NCBI GenBank assembly: GCA_934725855.1
Contig: CAKVCL010000001.1
Span: 1-64,000 of the forward strand
Direction of reading: 5' to 3'
Source of the DNA: an uncultured Cellulosilyticum sp.
GTDB lineage: Bacteria; Bacillota; Clostridia; Lachnospirales; Cellulosilyticaceae
DNA length: 64,000 bases
Shown here: positions 34,386 through 46,987 of the stretch, piece after piece
Layout: every line of letters begins with the position of its first letter
How positions within the stretch are numbered: the first letter of the stretch is position 1
Made by a program: the position numbers and the translations under genes
The notes under the pieces: model-generated
What the model was told of the DNA's origin: nothing
The model's input: only the letters and a program-made list of their open reading frames with translations
Database searches by the model: none

Positions 34386-35126
34386 TTATTTCTCTCCCAT
34401 CTCATACATAATGTTGGCTAAAGTCACCAATCCAGCTGTTTCACTTCTAAGAATTCTTTTCCCTAAAGTAATGGCTTGCACGCCATATCCCATGGCTAAT
34501 GCAATTTCTTCTTCTGTAAACCCACCTTCTGGTCCAATAAAAATTCCGATAGATTGTGCATTTAGTGATTGCAAATAAGTTTTGATGTGATGAGTGGTTT
34601 CATTCTCATAAGGAATGCATCCACAATCCAGCTTTTCCTTAACATAAGCTAAAGCCTGACTCATTTTCATAGGCATTAAAACTTCTGGCACAATACCTCT
34701 TTTGCTTTGCTTGGCTGCACTTTCCGCAATCTTTTGCCAACGCATGATCTTATTATTCAATTTGCTTTCCGATTCTAATTTAACCACACAGCGCTTTGTG
34801 ACAAGTGGAACGACTTTAGTTACCCCGATCTCTACACTCTTTTGAATAACAAATTCCATTTTCTCTCCCTTAACAAGGGACTGAAACAAAACAGTTTCTA
34901 CTGCTGGCTCTGTGTGGCTCTCTTTTTGATTAATGATTTGGGCCGTTACCGATTCTGCACTGATGTCTTTTATTATACACTCATAATCATTGCCTTGTCT
35001 ATCATTTATCAAAATTTCTTTTCCTATAGGCAGTCGCAAAACATTTTTTATATGATTCACATCTGTCCCTGTGATTAAAATAGACTCTTCTAATACATCT
35101 TCCGGATTAACAAAAAACTTTGCCAT
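34386..35126 (-). CDS. rsmE: 16S rRNA (uracil1498-N3)-methyltransferase RsmE
   Basis: A 246-residue SPOUT methyltransferase that methylates U1498 of 16S rRNA. An N-terminal PUA-like domain is followed by the knotted SAM-binding domain with IGIFIGPEGGFTEEEI and ITLGKRILRSETAGL, which are the family signatures. It lies 14 bases after prmA on the same strand, the standard dnaJ-prmA-rsmE order of Firmicutes, and directly before the CheY-like gene. Confidence 0.94.
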   Translation of the reverse strand: MAKFFVNPEDVLEESILITGTDVNHIKNVLRLPIGKEILINDRQGNDYECIIKDISAESVTAQIINQKESHTEPAVETVLFQSLVKGEKMEFVIQKSVEIGVTKVVPLVTKRCVVKLESESKLNNKIMRWQKIAESAAKQSKRGIVPEVLMPMKMSQALAYVKEKLDCGCIPYENETTHHIKTYLQSLNAQSIGIFIGPEGGFTEEEIALAMGYGVQAITLGKRILRSETAGLVTLANIMYEMGEK

Positions 35127-35140
35127 ACTTCACCTTTTCT

Positions 35141-36106
35141 CTATTTAATATGGGCTAAAATTGCTACCCAATCATTTTTCTCTGTTATGCTTTCTACTTC
35201 AAACCCAACCTCTTCAAGATGACCTTTGACTTCTTCTGCGCGCTCACCAATAATACCTGATGCAATCAGCTTACCGTTTTCTTTTAAGAATGCTCTTAAT
35301 TCCTGTTTCATTCCAATAATAACGTCTGCCACAATGTTAGCTACCACTATATCATATTTGCCATGACCAATTTTATTTTCCAATGCTTCATCTGCCATGA
35401 CATTACCACAATAGGTGGTATAACGAGCGGGTTCCATTTTGTTTTGCTCAAAGTTCTCACAGGCAATATTAACGGAGTTTTGATCAATATCTACAGCCGT
35501 TACATGCCCAGCCCCTAGCATTAATGCTGCAATGGATAAAATGCCACTACCACATCCCATATCTAATACTTCACAAGAAGGCTCTACAATCTTTTCAAGC
35601 TGCTCAATGCAAAGCTGAGTCGTGTAATGTTGACCTGTTCCAAAAGATGAATTCGGATCAATTTCAAGAATATAACGGTCTGTATTTTCATGATAAGTTT
35701 CCCAAGTAGGTTTGATGACAAATTTTTCACCTACTGTAAACGGTTTAAAATACTGCTTCCAGTTATTTGCCCAATCCTCTTCTTTTACATTGCCTAATTC
35801 AAGTCTAAGTGAACCATAATCTACATTTTCTTCTTTAAGGCGTGCAATCATATTTTTAATTTCAACAAATGTTTCTTGCCCTTGAGTATTTTCAGCTAAA
35901 TAAAATTTAATATTGGTTTCAACATTTTTCATATCTTCCATCGTAACATCCATATAATCCCATGTTTTACCACGATATGTTAAAAATTCTTCAAAATCAT
36001 CTGGATCCTCTACAATAAATCCTGTTACGCCCATTTGCATCAGTAAACCTGTAATCGTTTCAATTCCTTGTTTGGATGTATAAATTGTTACTTCTAACCA
36101 GTTCAT
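35141..36106 (-). CDS. prmA: Ribosomal protein L11 methyltransferase
   Basis: A 321-residue SAM-dependent enzyme that trimethylates lysines of ribosomal protein L11. An N-terminal L11-recognition domain is followed by the methyltransferase fold with LDMGCGSGILSIAAL and DIVVANIVADVI. The ATG at 36106 has GGAGATG about 8 bases upstream; an in-frame extension to 36166 lacks similarity. It follows dnaJ, after a hairpin terminator at 36248-36282, so it may have its own promoter in the 180-base gap. Confidence 0.94.
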   Translation of the reverse strand: MNWLEVTIYTSKQGIETITGLLMQMGVTGFIVEDPDDFEEFLTYRGKTWDYMDVTMEDMKNVETNIKFYLAENTQGQETFVEIKNMIARLKEENVDYGSLRLELGNVKEEDWANNWKQYFKPFTVGEKFVIKPTWETYHENTDRYILEIDPNSSFGTGQHYTTQLCIEQLEKIVEPSCEVLDMGCGSGILSIAALMLGAGHVTAVDIDQNSVNIACENFEQNKMEPARYTTYCGNVMADEALENKIGHGKYDIVVANIVADVIIGMKQELRAFLKENGKLIASGIIGERAEEVKGHLEEVGFEVESITEKNDWVAILAHIK

Positions 36107-36247
36107 GTTTTCATCTCCATTTATGTTTAATAATTTTATTATACGGGAAAGCCTTATTTTATTCAAGTTGAGCGCTTCTAAGCCAGCTATCTATTTATGC
36201 CCTTTTTTGAGCCATCATAATCCGTTTACTATTTTTACTTCATAAAT

Positions 36248-36282
36248 AAATAGCGAGGAACGCTCATTCGTCCTCGCTATTT
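36248..36282 (-). terminator. Terminator after dnaJ
   Basis: AAATAGCGAGGA and TCCTCGCTATTT form a 12-base perfect stem around an 11-base loop; the reverse strand reads TATTTATTTATG after it. Confidence 0.8.
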
Positions 36283-36285
36283 AAC

Positions 36286-37437
36286 TTATTTTTTCTTAAA
36301 GAAATGTCCCCAACCTTTTTTAGATTCTTCGGCTTGAGCTCCCATTTCTGGTTCGAATTCTCTTAAGATTTCTTTTTGCTTATCAGTTAAATTCTTTGGT
36401 ACCACCACGTAAACTTCTACATATTGATCGCCACGTCGCTTATTATTTCGTAAGCTAGGGATGCCTTTGCCTTGTAATCTAAAGGTGGTAGAAGTTTGTG
36501 TACCTGGTTGAATCGTAAATTTCACATTGCCATCTAGCGTTGGAATAGAAAGCTCTGCTCCAAGTGCTGCTTGAACAAATGAAATTGGCATACGCATATA
36601 AACGTCTGTACCACGTCTTTCAAATACTGGATGAGAAGCAACAGATACGGTTACTAATAAATCACCTGCTGGTGCTCCCACATCACCTGCTTCACCTTTT
36701 CCAGAGACACGAAGCGTTTGACCGTGATCAATACCTGCTGGAATAGATACGGTTACCTTTTTCACACTTCTTACTTTACCATGTCCATGGCAAGTATTAC
36801 ATGGGTCTTTAACGATTTTTCCTTCTCCACGACAGGCATCGCAGACTTGCTCAGTTTGCATCATACCCATAATGGTGCGTTGTTGAATGACGACACGTCC
36901 TGTACCATGACATTTACTACATGTCGTTGTTTCTGTTCCTGGTTTTGCCTTAGAACCATGACAAGTTGGGCAAGTTTCTGAAGTATTAATAGAGATTTCT
37001 TTTTCACAGCCAAATGCTGCTTCCTCAAATGAAATTTGCACCGTTTGACGAATGTCAGCACCAGGTTGTGGCCCTCGTGGACGTCTACGACCACCGCCTC
37101 CAAAGCCTCCACCAAACATGCCATTTAAAATATCTCCTAAATCAATGTCCCCGTCAAAGCCACCAAAGCCGCCGAAGCCACCAAAACCACCTGCTCCAGC
37201 GCCGCCACCTTGTTCAAAAGCAGCATGCCCATAGCGGTCATAAGCAGCACGTTTATCTGCATCACTTAAGACTTCATAAGCTTCTGTTACTTCTTTAAAT
37301 TTTGCTTCCGCTTCTTTATTATCTGGGTTAACATCTGGGTGATATTTTTTGGCTAATTTACGATAAGCCTTTTTGATATCTGCATCACTAGCTGATTTAG
37401 ATACTCCAAGGACTTCATAATAATCTTTTTTATCCAT
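36286..37437 (-). CDS. dnaJ: Chaperone DnaJ (Hsp40)
   Basis: A 383-residue co-chaperone that stimulates DnaK ATPase and delivers substrates. It has a J domain with the HPD motif ([12 protein letters not shown]), a Gly/Phe-rich region of repeated GGFGGF, four CXXCXGXG zinc repeats ([32 protein letters not shown]) and the C-terminal substrate-binding domain. The start is chosen at 37437 ([11 protein letters not shown]), behind AGGTGG; four more codons upstream are possible. It is the fourth gene of the hrcA-grpE-dnaK-dnaJ operon. Confidence 0.96.
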   Translation of the reverse strand: MDKKDYYEVLGVSKSASDADIKKAYRKLAKKYHPDVNPDNKEAEAKFKEVTEAYEVLSDADKRAAYDRYGHAAFEQGGGAGAGGFGGFGGFGGFDGDIDLGDILNGMFGGGFGGGGRRRPRGPQPGADIRQTVQISFEEAAFGCEKEISINTSETCPTCHGSKAKPGTETTTCSKCHGTGRVVIQQRTIMGMMQTEQVCDACRGEGKIVKDPCNTCHGHGKVRSVKKVTVSIPAGIDHGQTLRVSGKGEAGDVGAPAGDLLVTVSVASHPVFERRGTDVYMRMPISFVQAALGAELSIPTLDGNVKFTIQPGTQTSTTFRLQGKGIPSLRNNKRRGDQYVEVYVVVPKNLTDKQKEILREFEPEMGAQAEESKKGWGHFFKKK

Positions 37438-37503
37438 ATCAGTCACCACCTAAATCTTTGTTTCATCTTTAATCCATTCTTAATCATAATGGATAACATA
37501 GAA

Positions 37504-37531
37504 ACAGTCAAAGAGAAATGCTCTTTGACCG
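37504..37531 (-). terminator. Hairpin between dnaK and dnaJ
   Basis: On the reverse strand GGTCAAAGAG pairs with CTCTTTGACT around CATTT; only a short T stretch (TGTTTCT) follows. It probably lowers dnaJ transcription or marks an RNA-processing site rather than stopping it fully. Confidence 0.6.
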
Positions 37532-37542
37532 TCTCACTTTTT

Positions 37543-39973
<2,431 letters not shown>

Positions 39974-40001
39974 GGTTTCACCCTTTCACTAAAAGCGACC
40001 A

Positions 40002-41036
40002 CTAATGGCCTAACTCTTTTAGCATATTTGTTATATGATAAGATACATACTCTAATACTGAGACGACTTGATCATAATCCATTCGCGTTGGACCAATAAT
40101 ACCAATATTACCTATGGCATGTTCCCCAATGCGATAGCTTGTAGATACCACACTATAATCTTTCATAGGGGTAAGCACATTTTCCTCACCTATACGGATG
40201 GTTACCGTATTCGGTTTAGATTGATCAAGAATTTTTCTAAGATATGGTTTTTCTTCTAATAGCTTTAATAAACTTCTTGTCTTATCTTTTTCATCCATGC
40301 CATTAAAGTCTAGAATATTATTTGCCCCTCGAATGTAAATCTCAGGCACATCTTCTTGTTTTAAAGTATCGTCTATTGCCTGCAGAACATTAGCTGCAAT
40401 ATCACCATATTCTTTCATTTTTTCTTCAATAGAAAACTTAATTTTATTTAAACTAATTTGGTTTAATGTGCTACCTTTGATGGTTTCATTAAGGATATTC
40501 GTTAAAGCCATACACATATTAAAATCAATTGCCTTTGGTGTTGGAATCACATAATTCTTAACACTGTTGGTATCGGTAACGACTACACATGCCACTGAAT
40601 AATCATCTACTGGCACAAGCTGAATATGTTTTATTCGAACTTGTGAAATAGGAGGTGTCATGGCAATCGTCGTACAATTGGTCAGCATGGAAACCAGTTT
40701 AGCGGTTTCTTCTACCAATGTATCAATACAATTGACTTTTTCATGAATCAAATCTGTAATGACTTGTTCAACTTCAGGGGGTATATGTGGGCGCTTCATC
40801 ATGCCATCTACATACATCCTGTACCCTTTGTCAGAAGGAATACGCCCAGCAGAAGTATGAGGCTGTACGATTAAACCAAGTTCTTCTAAGTCAGCCATTT
40901 CATTACGAATAGTAGCCGAACTAATACCTAAATCATACTTCTTAGAAATGGTACGTGACCCAACCGGATCACCGGTTTCTATATAATCGCGAATGATGGC
41001 TTCTAGGATTTTTAGCTTACGCTCGTTTATCTCCAT
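40002..41036 (-). CDS. hrcA: Heat-inducible repressor HrcA
   Basis: A 344-residue repressor that binds CIRCE and is kept active by GroEL. An N-terminal winged helix (residues 1-90) with GDPVGSRTISKKYDLGISSATIRNEMA-type recognition sequence and HTSAGRIPSDKGYR is followed by the GAF-like dimer domain. It is the first gene of hrcA-grpE-dnaK-dnaJ. A consensus promoter and a perfect CIRCE precede it, so it represses its own operon. Confidence 0.96.
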   Translation of the reverse strand: MEINERKLKILEAIIRDYIETGDPVGSRTISKKYDLGISSATIRNEMADLEELGLIVQPHTSAGRIPSDKGYRMYVDGMMKRPHIPPEVEQVITDLIHEKVNCIDTLVEETAKLVSMLTNCTTIAMTPPISQVRIKHIQLVPVDDYSVACVVVTDTNSVKNYVIPTPKAIDFNMCMALTNILNETIKGSTLNQISLNKIKFSIEEKMKEYGDIAANVLQAIDDTLKQEDVPEIYIRGANNILDFNGMDEKDKTRSLLKLLEEKPYLRKILDQSKPNTVTIRIGEENVLTPMKDYSVVSTSYRIGEHAIGNIGIIGPTRMDYDQVVSVLEYVSYHITNMLKELGH

Positions 41037-41057
41037 CGAATCACTTCCTTCTTTTTG

Positions 41058-41084
41058 TTAGCACTCGTTTAACCTGAGTGCTAA
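41058..41084 (-). promoter_or_regulatory. CIRCE operator of the heat-shock operon
   Basis: TTAGCACTC, a 9-base spacer and GAGTGCTAA form the exact canonical HrcA-binding palindrome, about 22 bases before the hrcA start and just downstream of the promoter -10. Confidence 0.95.
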
Positions 41085-41094
41085 CTATGAGTAA

Positions 41095-41123
41095 AAGATA
41101 TCACTATTTTTTTATATTGTCAA
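41095..41123 (-). promoter_or_regulatory. Sigma-A promoter of hrcA operon
   Basis: On the reverse strand TTGACA (41118-41123) and TATCTT (41095-41100) have a 17-base spacer, placing the transcript start at or inside CIRCE. Confidence 0.75.
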
Positions 41124-41146
41124 TAGACCTCAATAGATTTTTTTTT

Positions 41147-42280
41147 CTAAATAAATGAAGCCATAATTTCATTGCACACATCTAGGCCATAGGGACTTAA
41201 ATAAAGTCTATTTTTCTCATGAATCATAGCGCCTAAGCTTATCCATTTTTCAATTACCTCATGATAAAGAGACCAAATAGACCTTCCAAATTTATTTTCA
41301 AAAACGTCACAGTCAATCCCTTCATTTAAACGAAGCCCTAAGAAAATATACTCCTCCATAAGCGCCTTTGGTGTCATCACTTCTTCTTCATACCTTAAGC
41401 TTTCTAAATGGCCATGCGCTGCTATATAGTTTTCTAGATTTTCTTCATTATAAAAGCGTTTGCCCTCATACAATGAATGGGCACCTAATCCAAGTCCAAT
41501 ATAAGGCTCACATCTCCAATACATTAAATTATGCTGGCAACGGTGCCCTGGCTTTGACCAGTTAGAAATCTCGTACTGCTCATACCCCCTGGTCTTTAAA
41601 TAGGCCTCGGCTTCATGATACATTTCCCGATCTAGCTCTTCTGATACCTCTTGAAGCTTTCCTTCTTTCTGCCATTTTCCAAACACGGTGCCCTCTTCAA
41701 TAATCAGCGCATAAACCGATAGATGTTCTAAATCATAGGCAGCAACCGTTTCTAAAGTTTCTATAAACGCTTCTTTAGTTTGTCCTGGCAGAGCAAACAT
41801 TATATCTGTATTAATCTGCCAATTAGTAGCTTCTTGTATGAGTTTAATGCTTTCTTTCCAATCTTCAAAACGATGCCCTCTTCCAATGGCTTTTAATAGG
41901 TCATCATGTGTCGATTGCAAGCCTAAGCTGATTCGATTAATAGGATACCCACGCATGACTTCTATTTTTTCCCTATCTAATGTGCCTGGATTGGCTTCAA
42001 TCGTCCACTCACATCTAGCTTCTATCTTAAAATGGGTTACAATTGCCTTTAACAAACGCTCCAGTAAAAAAGGTGGCAGCACAGTCGGGGTGCCACCACC
42101 TATAAAGATTGATTTTACTGAGGTTTCTAATGGCAAACGGCTGCTAACGCTTTCAATTTCCTCTATTAATGCTTCAATATAACGTGCCTGATGATCTTGC
42201 TTTGGAAAAGACAAAAAATCACAGTAATAGCATTTTGAAGCACAAAATGGAATATGAAAATAAAGTCCAATTTGCATCAT
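41147..42280 (-). CDS. hemW: Radical SAM heme chaperone HemW
   Basis: A 377-residue radical SAM protein of the HemW (formerly HemN-like) family, a heme chaperone for respiratory enzymes; it does not itself oxidise coproporphyrinogen. The cluster motif is HIPFCASKCYYCDF, and family blocks include IGGGTPTVLPPF and ISLGLQSTHDDLL. The C-terminal wheel domain (about 290-377) is shortened relative to true HemN. It lies 10 bases after lepA, the usual lepA-hemW-hrcA order in Firmicutes. Confidence 0.93.
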   Translation of the reverse strand: MMQIGLYFHIPFCASKCYYCDFLSFPKQDHQARYIEALIEEIESVSSRLPLETSVKSIFIGGGTPTVLPPFLLERLLKAIVTHFKIEARCEWTIEANPGTLDREKIEVMRGYPINRISLGLQSTHDDLLKAIGRGHRFEDWKESIKLIQEATNWQINTDIMFALPGQTKEAFIETLETVAAYDLEHLSVYALIIEEGTVFGKWQKEGKLQEVSEELDREMYHEAEAYLKTRGYEQYEISNWSKPGHRCQHNLMYWRCEPYIGLGLGAHSLYEGKRFYNEENLENYIAAHGHLESLRYEEEVMTPKALMEEYIFLGLRLNEGIDCDVFENKFGRSIWSLYHEVIEKWISLGAMIHEKNRLYLSPYGLDVCNEIMASFI

Positions 42281-42289
42281 TACTTTCCT

Positions 42290-44104
42290 CTATTCGTCTA
42301 ATTTTAATACACTCATAAATGCTTCTTGAGGTACTTCTACGCTACCCACTTGTCGCATACGTTTCTTACCTTCTTTTTGTTTTTCAAGCAGCTTACGCTT
42401 ACGTGAAATATCTCCACCATAACATTTTGCGAGTACATCTTTACGCATGGCACTAATCGTTTCTCTTGCAACCACTTTATTGCCAATAGCTGCTTGGATT
42501 GGAATTTCAAATAAGTGTCTTGGAATTTCTTTTTTAAGCTTCTCTACAATTTTACGGCCTTTATTAACCGAATTACTTTCATGCACAATTAAAGAAAGTG
42601 CATCCACGATTTCTTTGTTCACAAGAATGTCTAATTTAACGAGTTTAGATTCTTGATAGCCACATAATTCATAATCAAATGAAGCATAGCCACGTGTTCT
42701 AGATTTTAATGCATCAAAGAAATCATAAATAATTTCATTAAGTGGCAGTTCATAATCTAATACCGCACGAGTTGCCTCTAAATATTCCATTCCAAAATAA
42801 TTGCCTCTTCTTTCTTGGCAAAGATCCATAACAGCGCCCACATAATCAGAAGGGACAATGATTTTGGCTTTTACCATAGGCTCTTCCATAAATTGAATCA
42901 TAGAAGGGTCTGGTAAATTGGCTGGGTTAGAAAGCTCTATCACTTCTCCATTGGTTTGATGGACTTTATAAATAACGTTAGGGGCGGTAGTTACAAGGTC
43001 TAGATTATACTCACGCTCTAAACGTTCTTGAATGATTTCCATGTGTAATAAGCCTAAGAAACCACATCTAAATCCGAAACCTAATGCAACGGATGTTTCT
43101 GGTTCAAATACCAAGGCGGCATCATTGAGTTGAAGTTTTTCTAAACTGTCACGAAGATCACCGTATTTAGCCCCATCAGCAGGATAAAGCCCACAGTAAA
43201 CCATCGGATTAGCTTGTTTGTATCCTGGCAGTGCTTCCTGGGCAGGATTGTTGGCATCTGTCACCGTATCCCCAACATGGGTATCTTGAACATTTTTAAT
43301 ACTTGCTGTAAAATAACCTACTTCACCTGCTATAAGTCCCTCTTCACTTGGTCTAAATTGACCTGCTCCAAATGTTCCTACTTCTACGACATCAAATTCA
43401 GCCCCTGTTACCATCATACGAACCTTCATGCCTTTTTTGATTTGTCCTTCTTTTACTCGACAGAAAACAATAACCCCTTTATACGCGTCATATAAAGAGT
43501 CAAAAATAAGGGCTTTAAGTGGCGCATGAATATCTCCAGTTGGAGGGGGTACGACTTTTACAATTTGCTCTAAAACATCCCCTACATTTAATCCTGTTTT
43601 AGCTGAAATAAGTGGCGCATCACTGGCATCTAAACCAATAATGTCTTCAATCTCTTCTTTGACACGTTCTGGGTCAGCACTTGGAAGGTCAATCTTATTA
43701 ATGACAGGCATAATCTCTAAGTCATGCTCTAAAGCTAAATACACATTAGCAAGTGTCTGTGCTTCAATGCCTTGAGCCGCATCAACAATCAGCACAGCCC
43801 CTTCACAAGCAGCTAGGCTACGAGACACCTCATAGTTAAAGTCTACATGCCCTGGGGTGTCAATTAAGTTAAAAATATATTCTTCACCATCATTGGCTTG
43901 ATAAACTAAACGAACCGCTTGAGATTTAATAGTGATTCCTCTCTCACGTTCCAAATCCATGTTATCTAATACTTGTTCCTGCATCTCACGAGCCGTTAAC
44001 GTTCCGGTCATTTGAATGATGCGATCTGCAAGTGTACTTTTTCCATGGTCAATATGTGCAATAATGCAAAAATTCCTTATCTTTTGTTGCTTTGAAAGAG
44101 ACAT
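42290..44104 (-). CDS. lepA: Elongation factor 4 (LepA)
   Basis: A 604-residue translational GTPase that back-translocates or remodels stalled ribosomes. The GTP-binding motifs are [21 protein letters not shown] and INKIDLP. The C-terminal region unique to LepA has the [12 protein letters not shown] and [16 protein letters not shown] motifs. The start at 44104 follows AAGGAGG; an in-frame extension to 44146 lacks support. It is followed by hemW. Confidence 0.96.
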   Translation of the reverse strand: MSLSKQQKIRNFCIIAHIDHGKSTLADRIIQMTGTLTAREMQEQVLDNMDLERERGITIKSQAVRLVYQANDGEEYIFNLIDTPGHVDFNYEVSRSLAACEGAVLIVDAAQGIEAQTLANVYLALEHDLEIMPVINKIDLPSADPERVKEEIEDIIGLDASDAPLISAKTGLNVGDVLEQIVKVVPPPTGDIHAPLKALIFDSLYDAYKGVIVFCRVKEGQIKKGMKVRMMVTGAEFDVVEVGTFGAGQFRPSEEGLIAGEVGYFTASIKNVQDTHVGDTVTDANNPAQEALPGYKQANPMVYCGLYPADGAKYGDLRDSLEKLQLNDAALVFEPETSVALGFGFRCGFLGLLHMEIIQERLEREYNLDLVTTAPNVIYKVHQTNGEVIELSNPANLPDPSMIQFMEEPMVKAKIIVPSDYVGAVMDLCQERRGNYFGMEYLEATRAVLDYELPLNEIIYDFFDALKSRTRGYASFDYELCGYQESKLVKLDILVNKEIVDALSLIVHESNSVNKGRKIVEKLKKEIPRHLFEIPIQAAIGNKVVARETISAMRKDVLAKCYGGDISRKRKLLEKQKEGKKRMRQVGSVEVPQEAFMSVLKLDE

Positions 44105-44170
44105 TTTGCTCCTCCTTCTATCATTGATCTTATGTTTTCGTTTCATTATAGCATAGGGGTTCTTTTTGTA

Positions 44171-45349
44171 TCAATCTTTTTGCAAGACTTTTGCCAGAAT
44201 TTCGGCTACAGGCTCTACTGAATTAAGGGCTTCTTCAGATGTATTGGTTTGAGCGCCCCATTCCATTAATAACGAATAAGGTCTCATATGTGTACTATAT
44301 CGCCACTCATTTAAGTAAATCTTTCTAGCTAATCCCGGATAAAGCGTATTCATCTGAAGCGTTGCCTGTAATGAAAAGGCTAAATTATCTCCTATGTAGG
44401 GATTAGGTAAATCTTCTTTTTCTTCTACTGCTCCTAATATATTGCGATTTAAGCATAGTCCATTGACAAACATAATACGTGCAGCCTCTTTGCCCTCTAC
44501 TTCGGTTACAAGATGAACCTTTTCATTGACGCCATCCCGATGCAAATCAATAACAACTGAAATAGAAGGATGGTCTGCTAAAACTTGACGTATAACAGGC
44601 TCCATTCGTTCATATTCCCCACCCGTTGGATACTTTCCTTTATTAGAAGCTTCATAAAAATTTTCCGTTACATGTAACGTTTCTATCCCATATTTTGTTT
44701 CTAATTGATTTTTTAATGCTTCTCCTACATCCGTTACGGTTAGGCCTCCTATATAGTCTTCTCTTGCATGAGTATGGAAAATTAAAACACTTGGCCCATT
44801 TTCTTCCTCAGATAATCTAATAGGTTTTGTAATAAGCTCATAAAAATCCCATTTTTCAAGCATATCTATCCCAAATTCCATCTTTCCAGGCGCACTCATA
44901 TAGTTTTTATAAACATAATTGGGGTCTTTAAACTGTAAAACATCTAAAATGGTTTCATTAAGTGGTGTTTTAGGCTCATAATCTTCTTTTTCTGCTTCAC
45001 CGAGGTAAGTATTCTCATCTTGACTAAAATAACCTCTTACTTCGCCTTCCGCAATCGCATGCATATACCTTCTTTTTGTATAAGGTGATACACTCAGTAT
45101 CAGCTTTGTGGAATTCTCCAAATCTAATCGAGTTAATGTATACACCCACTTATTCAGTAATTTTTTTGGAATGGTACGGTCTTTTAAACAGGGTATCGCT
45201 TCTTGTATCAGGAGCGTAGAAGGTGCATATCCTAATTGGGTTAAGTGAAATAAACTCCCCAATAGGATTGCACCTATTACGCCATAACTTGTTATGATGC
45301 TTCTTACAGTAGGTTTTGTATGACAAAATTTATCACGCCAATGCCACAT
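44171..45349 (-). CDS. spoIIP: Stage II sporulation protein P
   Basis: A 392-residue membrane-anchored peptidoglycan amidase/endopeptidase that acts in engulfment with SpoIID and SpoIIM. One transmembrane segment is at about 20-40. The catalytic domain begins near 185 with SVLIFHTHAREDY, containing the metal-binding His, and has VVIDLHRDGVNEK with a second His, and MEWGAQTNTSEEA with the catalytic Glu. The gpr gene lies directly upstream, and the gpr-spoIIP pair is standard in spore formers. The start ATG follows GGAGGGG. Confidence 0.92.
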   Translation of the reverse strand: MWHWRDKFCHTKPTVRSIITSYGVIGAILLGSLFHLTQLGYAPSTLLIQEAIPCLKDRTIPKKLLNKWVYTLTRLDLENSTKLILSVSPYTKRRYMHAIAEGEVRGYFSQDENTYLGEAEKEDYEPKTPLNETILDVLQFKDPNYVYKNYMSAPGKMEFGIDMLEKWDFYELITKPIRLSEEENGPSVLIFHTHAREDYIGGLTVTDVGEALKNQLETKYGIETLHVTENFYEASNKGKYPTGGEYERMEPVIRQVLADHPSISVVIDLHRDGVNEKVHLVTEVEGKEAARIMFVNGLCLNRNILGAVEEKEDLPNPYIGDNLAFSLQATLQMNTLYPGLARKIYLNEWRYSTHMRPYSLLMEWGAQTNTSEEALNSVEPVAEILAKVLQKD

Positions 45350-45444
45350 CCCCGTTATCCCCTCCTGCCTATAATCCGCCTTTTGTTAATCTTTTTATTT
45401 TATGCATGTCTTAAATCGTTTATACCTATCATTTTCCTTTTAAA

Positions 45445-46455
45445 CTAATAGGTGTACTTATTGATATCCTCTAAAGTCATACAAGGATGAACGGCTATAT
45501 TAATGGCATTTGCAATAATGCTTGATAAATATTCTATAATTTCATCAATTTCCTTTGGCGTTACAAAAAGCTCTCTAATTTCATCCCCTAAACACTCTTG
45601 CACTAAGGCATAATGATCGGCCTCATCTGCATGATTTAATAAATCAAATATGGGTGAATGCTCAGCTTCTTCCACCATCTTTTTCACGATTTCACTTAAT
45701 GTATCGGATACAAGAGTGGCTGTATCTACGACTGTTGGCACACCAATTGCAATCACCTTACAGCCTATTGTCTTTTCATTAAGCTCTTTTCGCCTATTGC
45801 CTACTCCCGCACCTGGGGAAATGCCTGTATCTGAAATTTGAATGGTGGAATTAATTCTTGAAACATGCCGAGCTGCTAGGGCATCAATGGCAATAATACA
45901 GTCCGGCTTGACGTTTTCAGCCACCCCCCTAATAATTTCTGCCGTTTCAATTCCCGTAAGCCCCATCACACTAGGGGCAAAACTACTTAAATGTGCCACA
46001 TCTTCTTCGATAAGCTCAGGTGCCTTAAGTGCCACATGTCTTGTCACAAAAACTTGATTAGCCACTTTAGGCCCTAATGTATCTGGCGTAGCAAAACGAT
46101 TGCCAAGCCCAATAACTAACACATTTAGTGAACGATTATTAACTTTAGGCAAAAGAGAGGCAATGGCTTGTGACAGTCCATCAATAACTTTTTCATGTAA
46201 AGAAGGGTCATTTCTTTTAATGCCAGGACATTCAATCGTAATATAATCCCCTTTTGGCTTACCCATTTGATTTTCGCCTTCCTCATTTAGGATTCTAACT
46301 CTAGAAATATGAATCTGATTGTCTTCTAAATTTTTTTCAGTAATCTCTACACCCGGAATTTGATAGTCTTCTGCCCTGTCAAGCTTAATCACATCACTGA
46401 TTTCTATGGCTAAGTCTGTTCTTGGGAAAAAAGTGTTTTTTGTTTTTTCCATCAT
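45445..46455 (-). CDS. gpr: Germination protease Gpr
   Basis: A 336-residue endopeptidase that degrades small acid-soluble spore proteins at germination. It starts with a short pro-sequence before RTDLAIEI, which is removed when the zymogen matures in the spore. Conserved blocks include IVIGLGNRFATPDTLGP and GAGVGNRRKELNE, close to the family's active site residues. It is expected to be transcribed by sigma-G in the forespore, but no clear sigma-G promoter could be called. The start may be the second of two adjacent Met codons. Confidence 0.95.
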   Translation of the reverse strand: MMEKTKNTFFPRTDLAIEISDVIKLDRAEDYQIPGVEITEKNLEDNQIHISRVRILNEEGENQMGKPKGDYITIECPGIKRNDPSLHEKVIDGLSQAIASLLPKVNNRSLNVLVIGLGNRFATPDTLGPKVANQVFVTRHVALKAPELIEEDVAHLSSFAPSVMGLTGIETAEIIRGVAENVKPDCIIAIDALAARHVSRINSTIQISDTGISPGAGVGNRRKELNEKTIGCKVIAIGVPTVVDTATLVSDTLSEIVKKMVEEAEHSPIFDLLNHADEADHYALVQECLGDEIRELFVTPKEIDEIIEYLSSIIANAINIAVHPCMTLEDINKYTY

Positions 46456-46569
46456 GAGGCTCCTTTTCTTTTAACATACTGCTTTACGACTCTATCTTTT
46501 ACTTATATAATAAAACAAGATACTCTTGGGTTTACTAGGTAGTTTGGCCATAATTTTTCCTTGTATACA

Positions 46570-46598
46570 TTGACTTTGTCAAAAAGCTATACTATAAT
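46570..46598 (+). promoter_or_regulatory. Promoter of rpsT
   Basis: TTGACT (46570-46575) and TATAAT (46593-46598) with a 17-base spacer; transcription starts near 46605, leaving a leader of about 60 bases. Confidence 0.75.
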
Positions 46599-46667
46599 TA
46601 AGCCTGTTGAAACCGTTCATAGTTCCCCAAACCGTGTCTATAATTATGAATGGAGGTGCCACATACC

Positions 46668-46931
46668 ATGGCAAATATTAAATCAGCAAAAAAACGTATC
46701 TTAGTTATCGCAACAAAAACTGCACGTAACCGTGCAATCAAATCAGCAGTTAAAACTCAAATCAAAAAAGTTAGATTTGCAGTAGAAGCTGGAAACAAAG
46801 CAGAAGCTCAAAAAGCTTTAGTAGTAGCTGTTAAAGCAATCGATAAAGCAACAGCAAAAGGAATCTTCCACAAAAATGCTGCTGCTCGTAAAAAATCTAC
46901 TTTAGCTCGTTTAGTTAACGCTGTTGCTTAA
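46668..46931 (+). CDS. rpsT: 30S ribosomal protein S20
   Basis: An 87-residue basic helical protein that binds 16S rRNA early in 30S assembly. It begins [11 protein letters not shown], the universal S20 start, and is lysine-rich throughout, with a C-terminal [16 protein letters not shown] end. The ATG at 46668 is chosen over one at 46650 because family proteins start at MANIK and GGAGG lies 11 bases upstream. The gene stands alone on the forward strand with a strong promoter and terminator, facing holA. Confidence 0.96.
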   Translation: MANIKSAKKRILVIATKTARNRAIKSAVKTQIKKVRFAVEAGNKAEAQKALVVAVKAIDKATAKGIFHKNAAARKKSTLARLVNAVA

Positions 46932-46952
46932 TTCGTAAGAACGTTAATGACT

Positions 46953-46985
46953 ACAAAAAAGACCTCATGATGAGGTCTTTTTTGT
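46953..46985. terminator. Bidirectional terminator between rpsT and holA
   Basis: ACAAAAAAGACCTCA and TGAGGTCTTTTTTGT form a perfect stem with a 3-base loop and T-runs on both strands. Confidence 0.9.
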
Positions 46986-46987
46986 GT

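Noticed and set aside
36861..37298. Open frames inside and opposite dnaJ
   Set aside because: They arise from the Gly-rich, biased codon sequence of dnaJ and look like no protein family.
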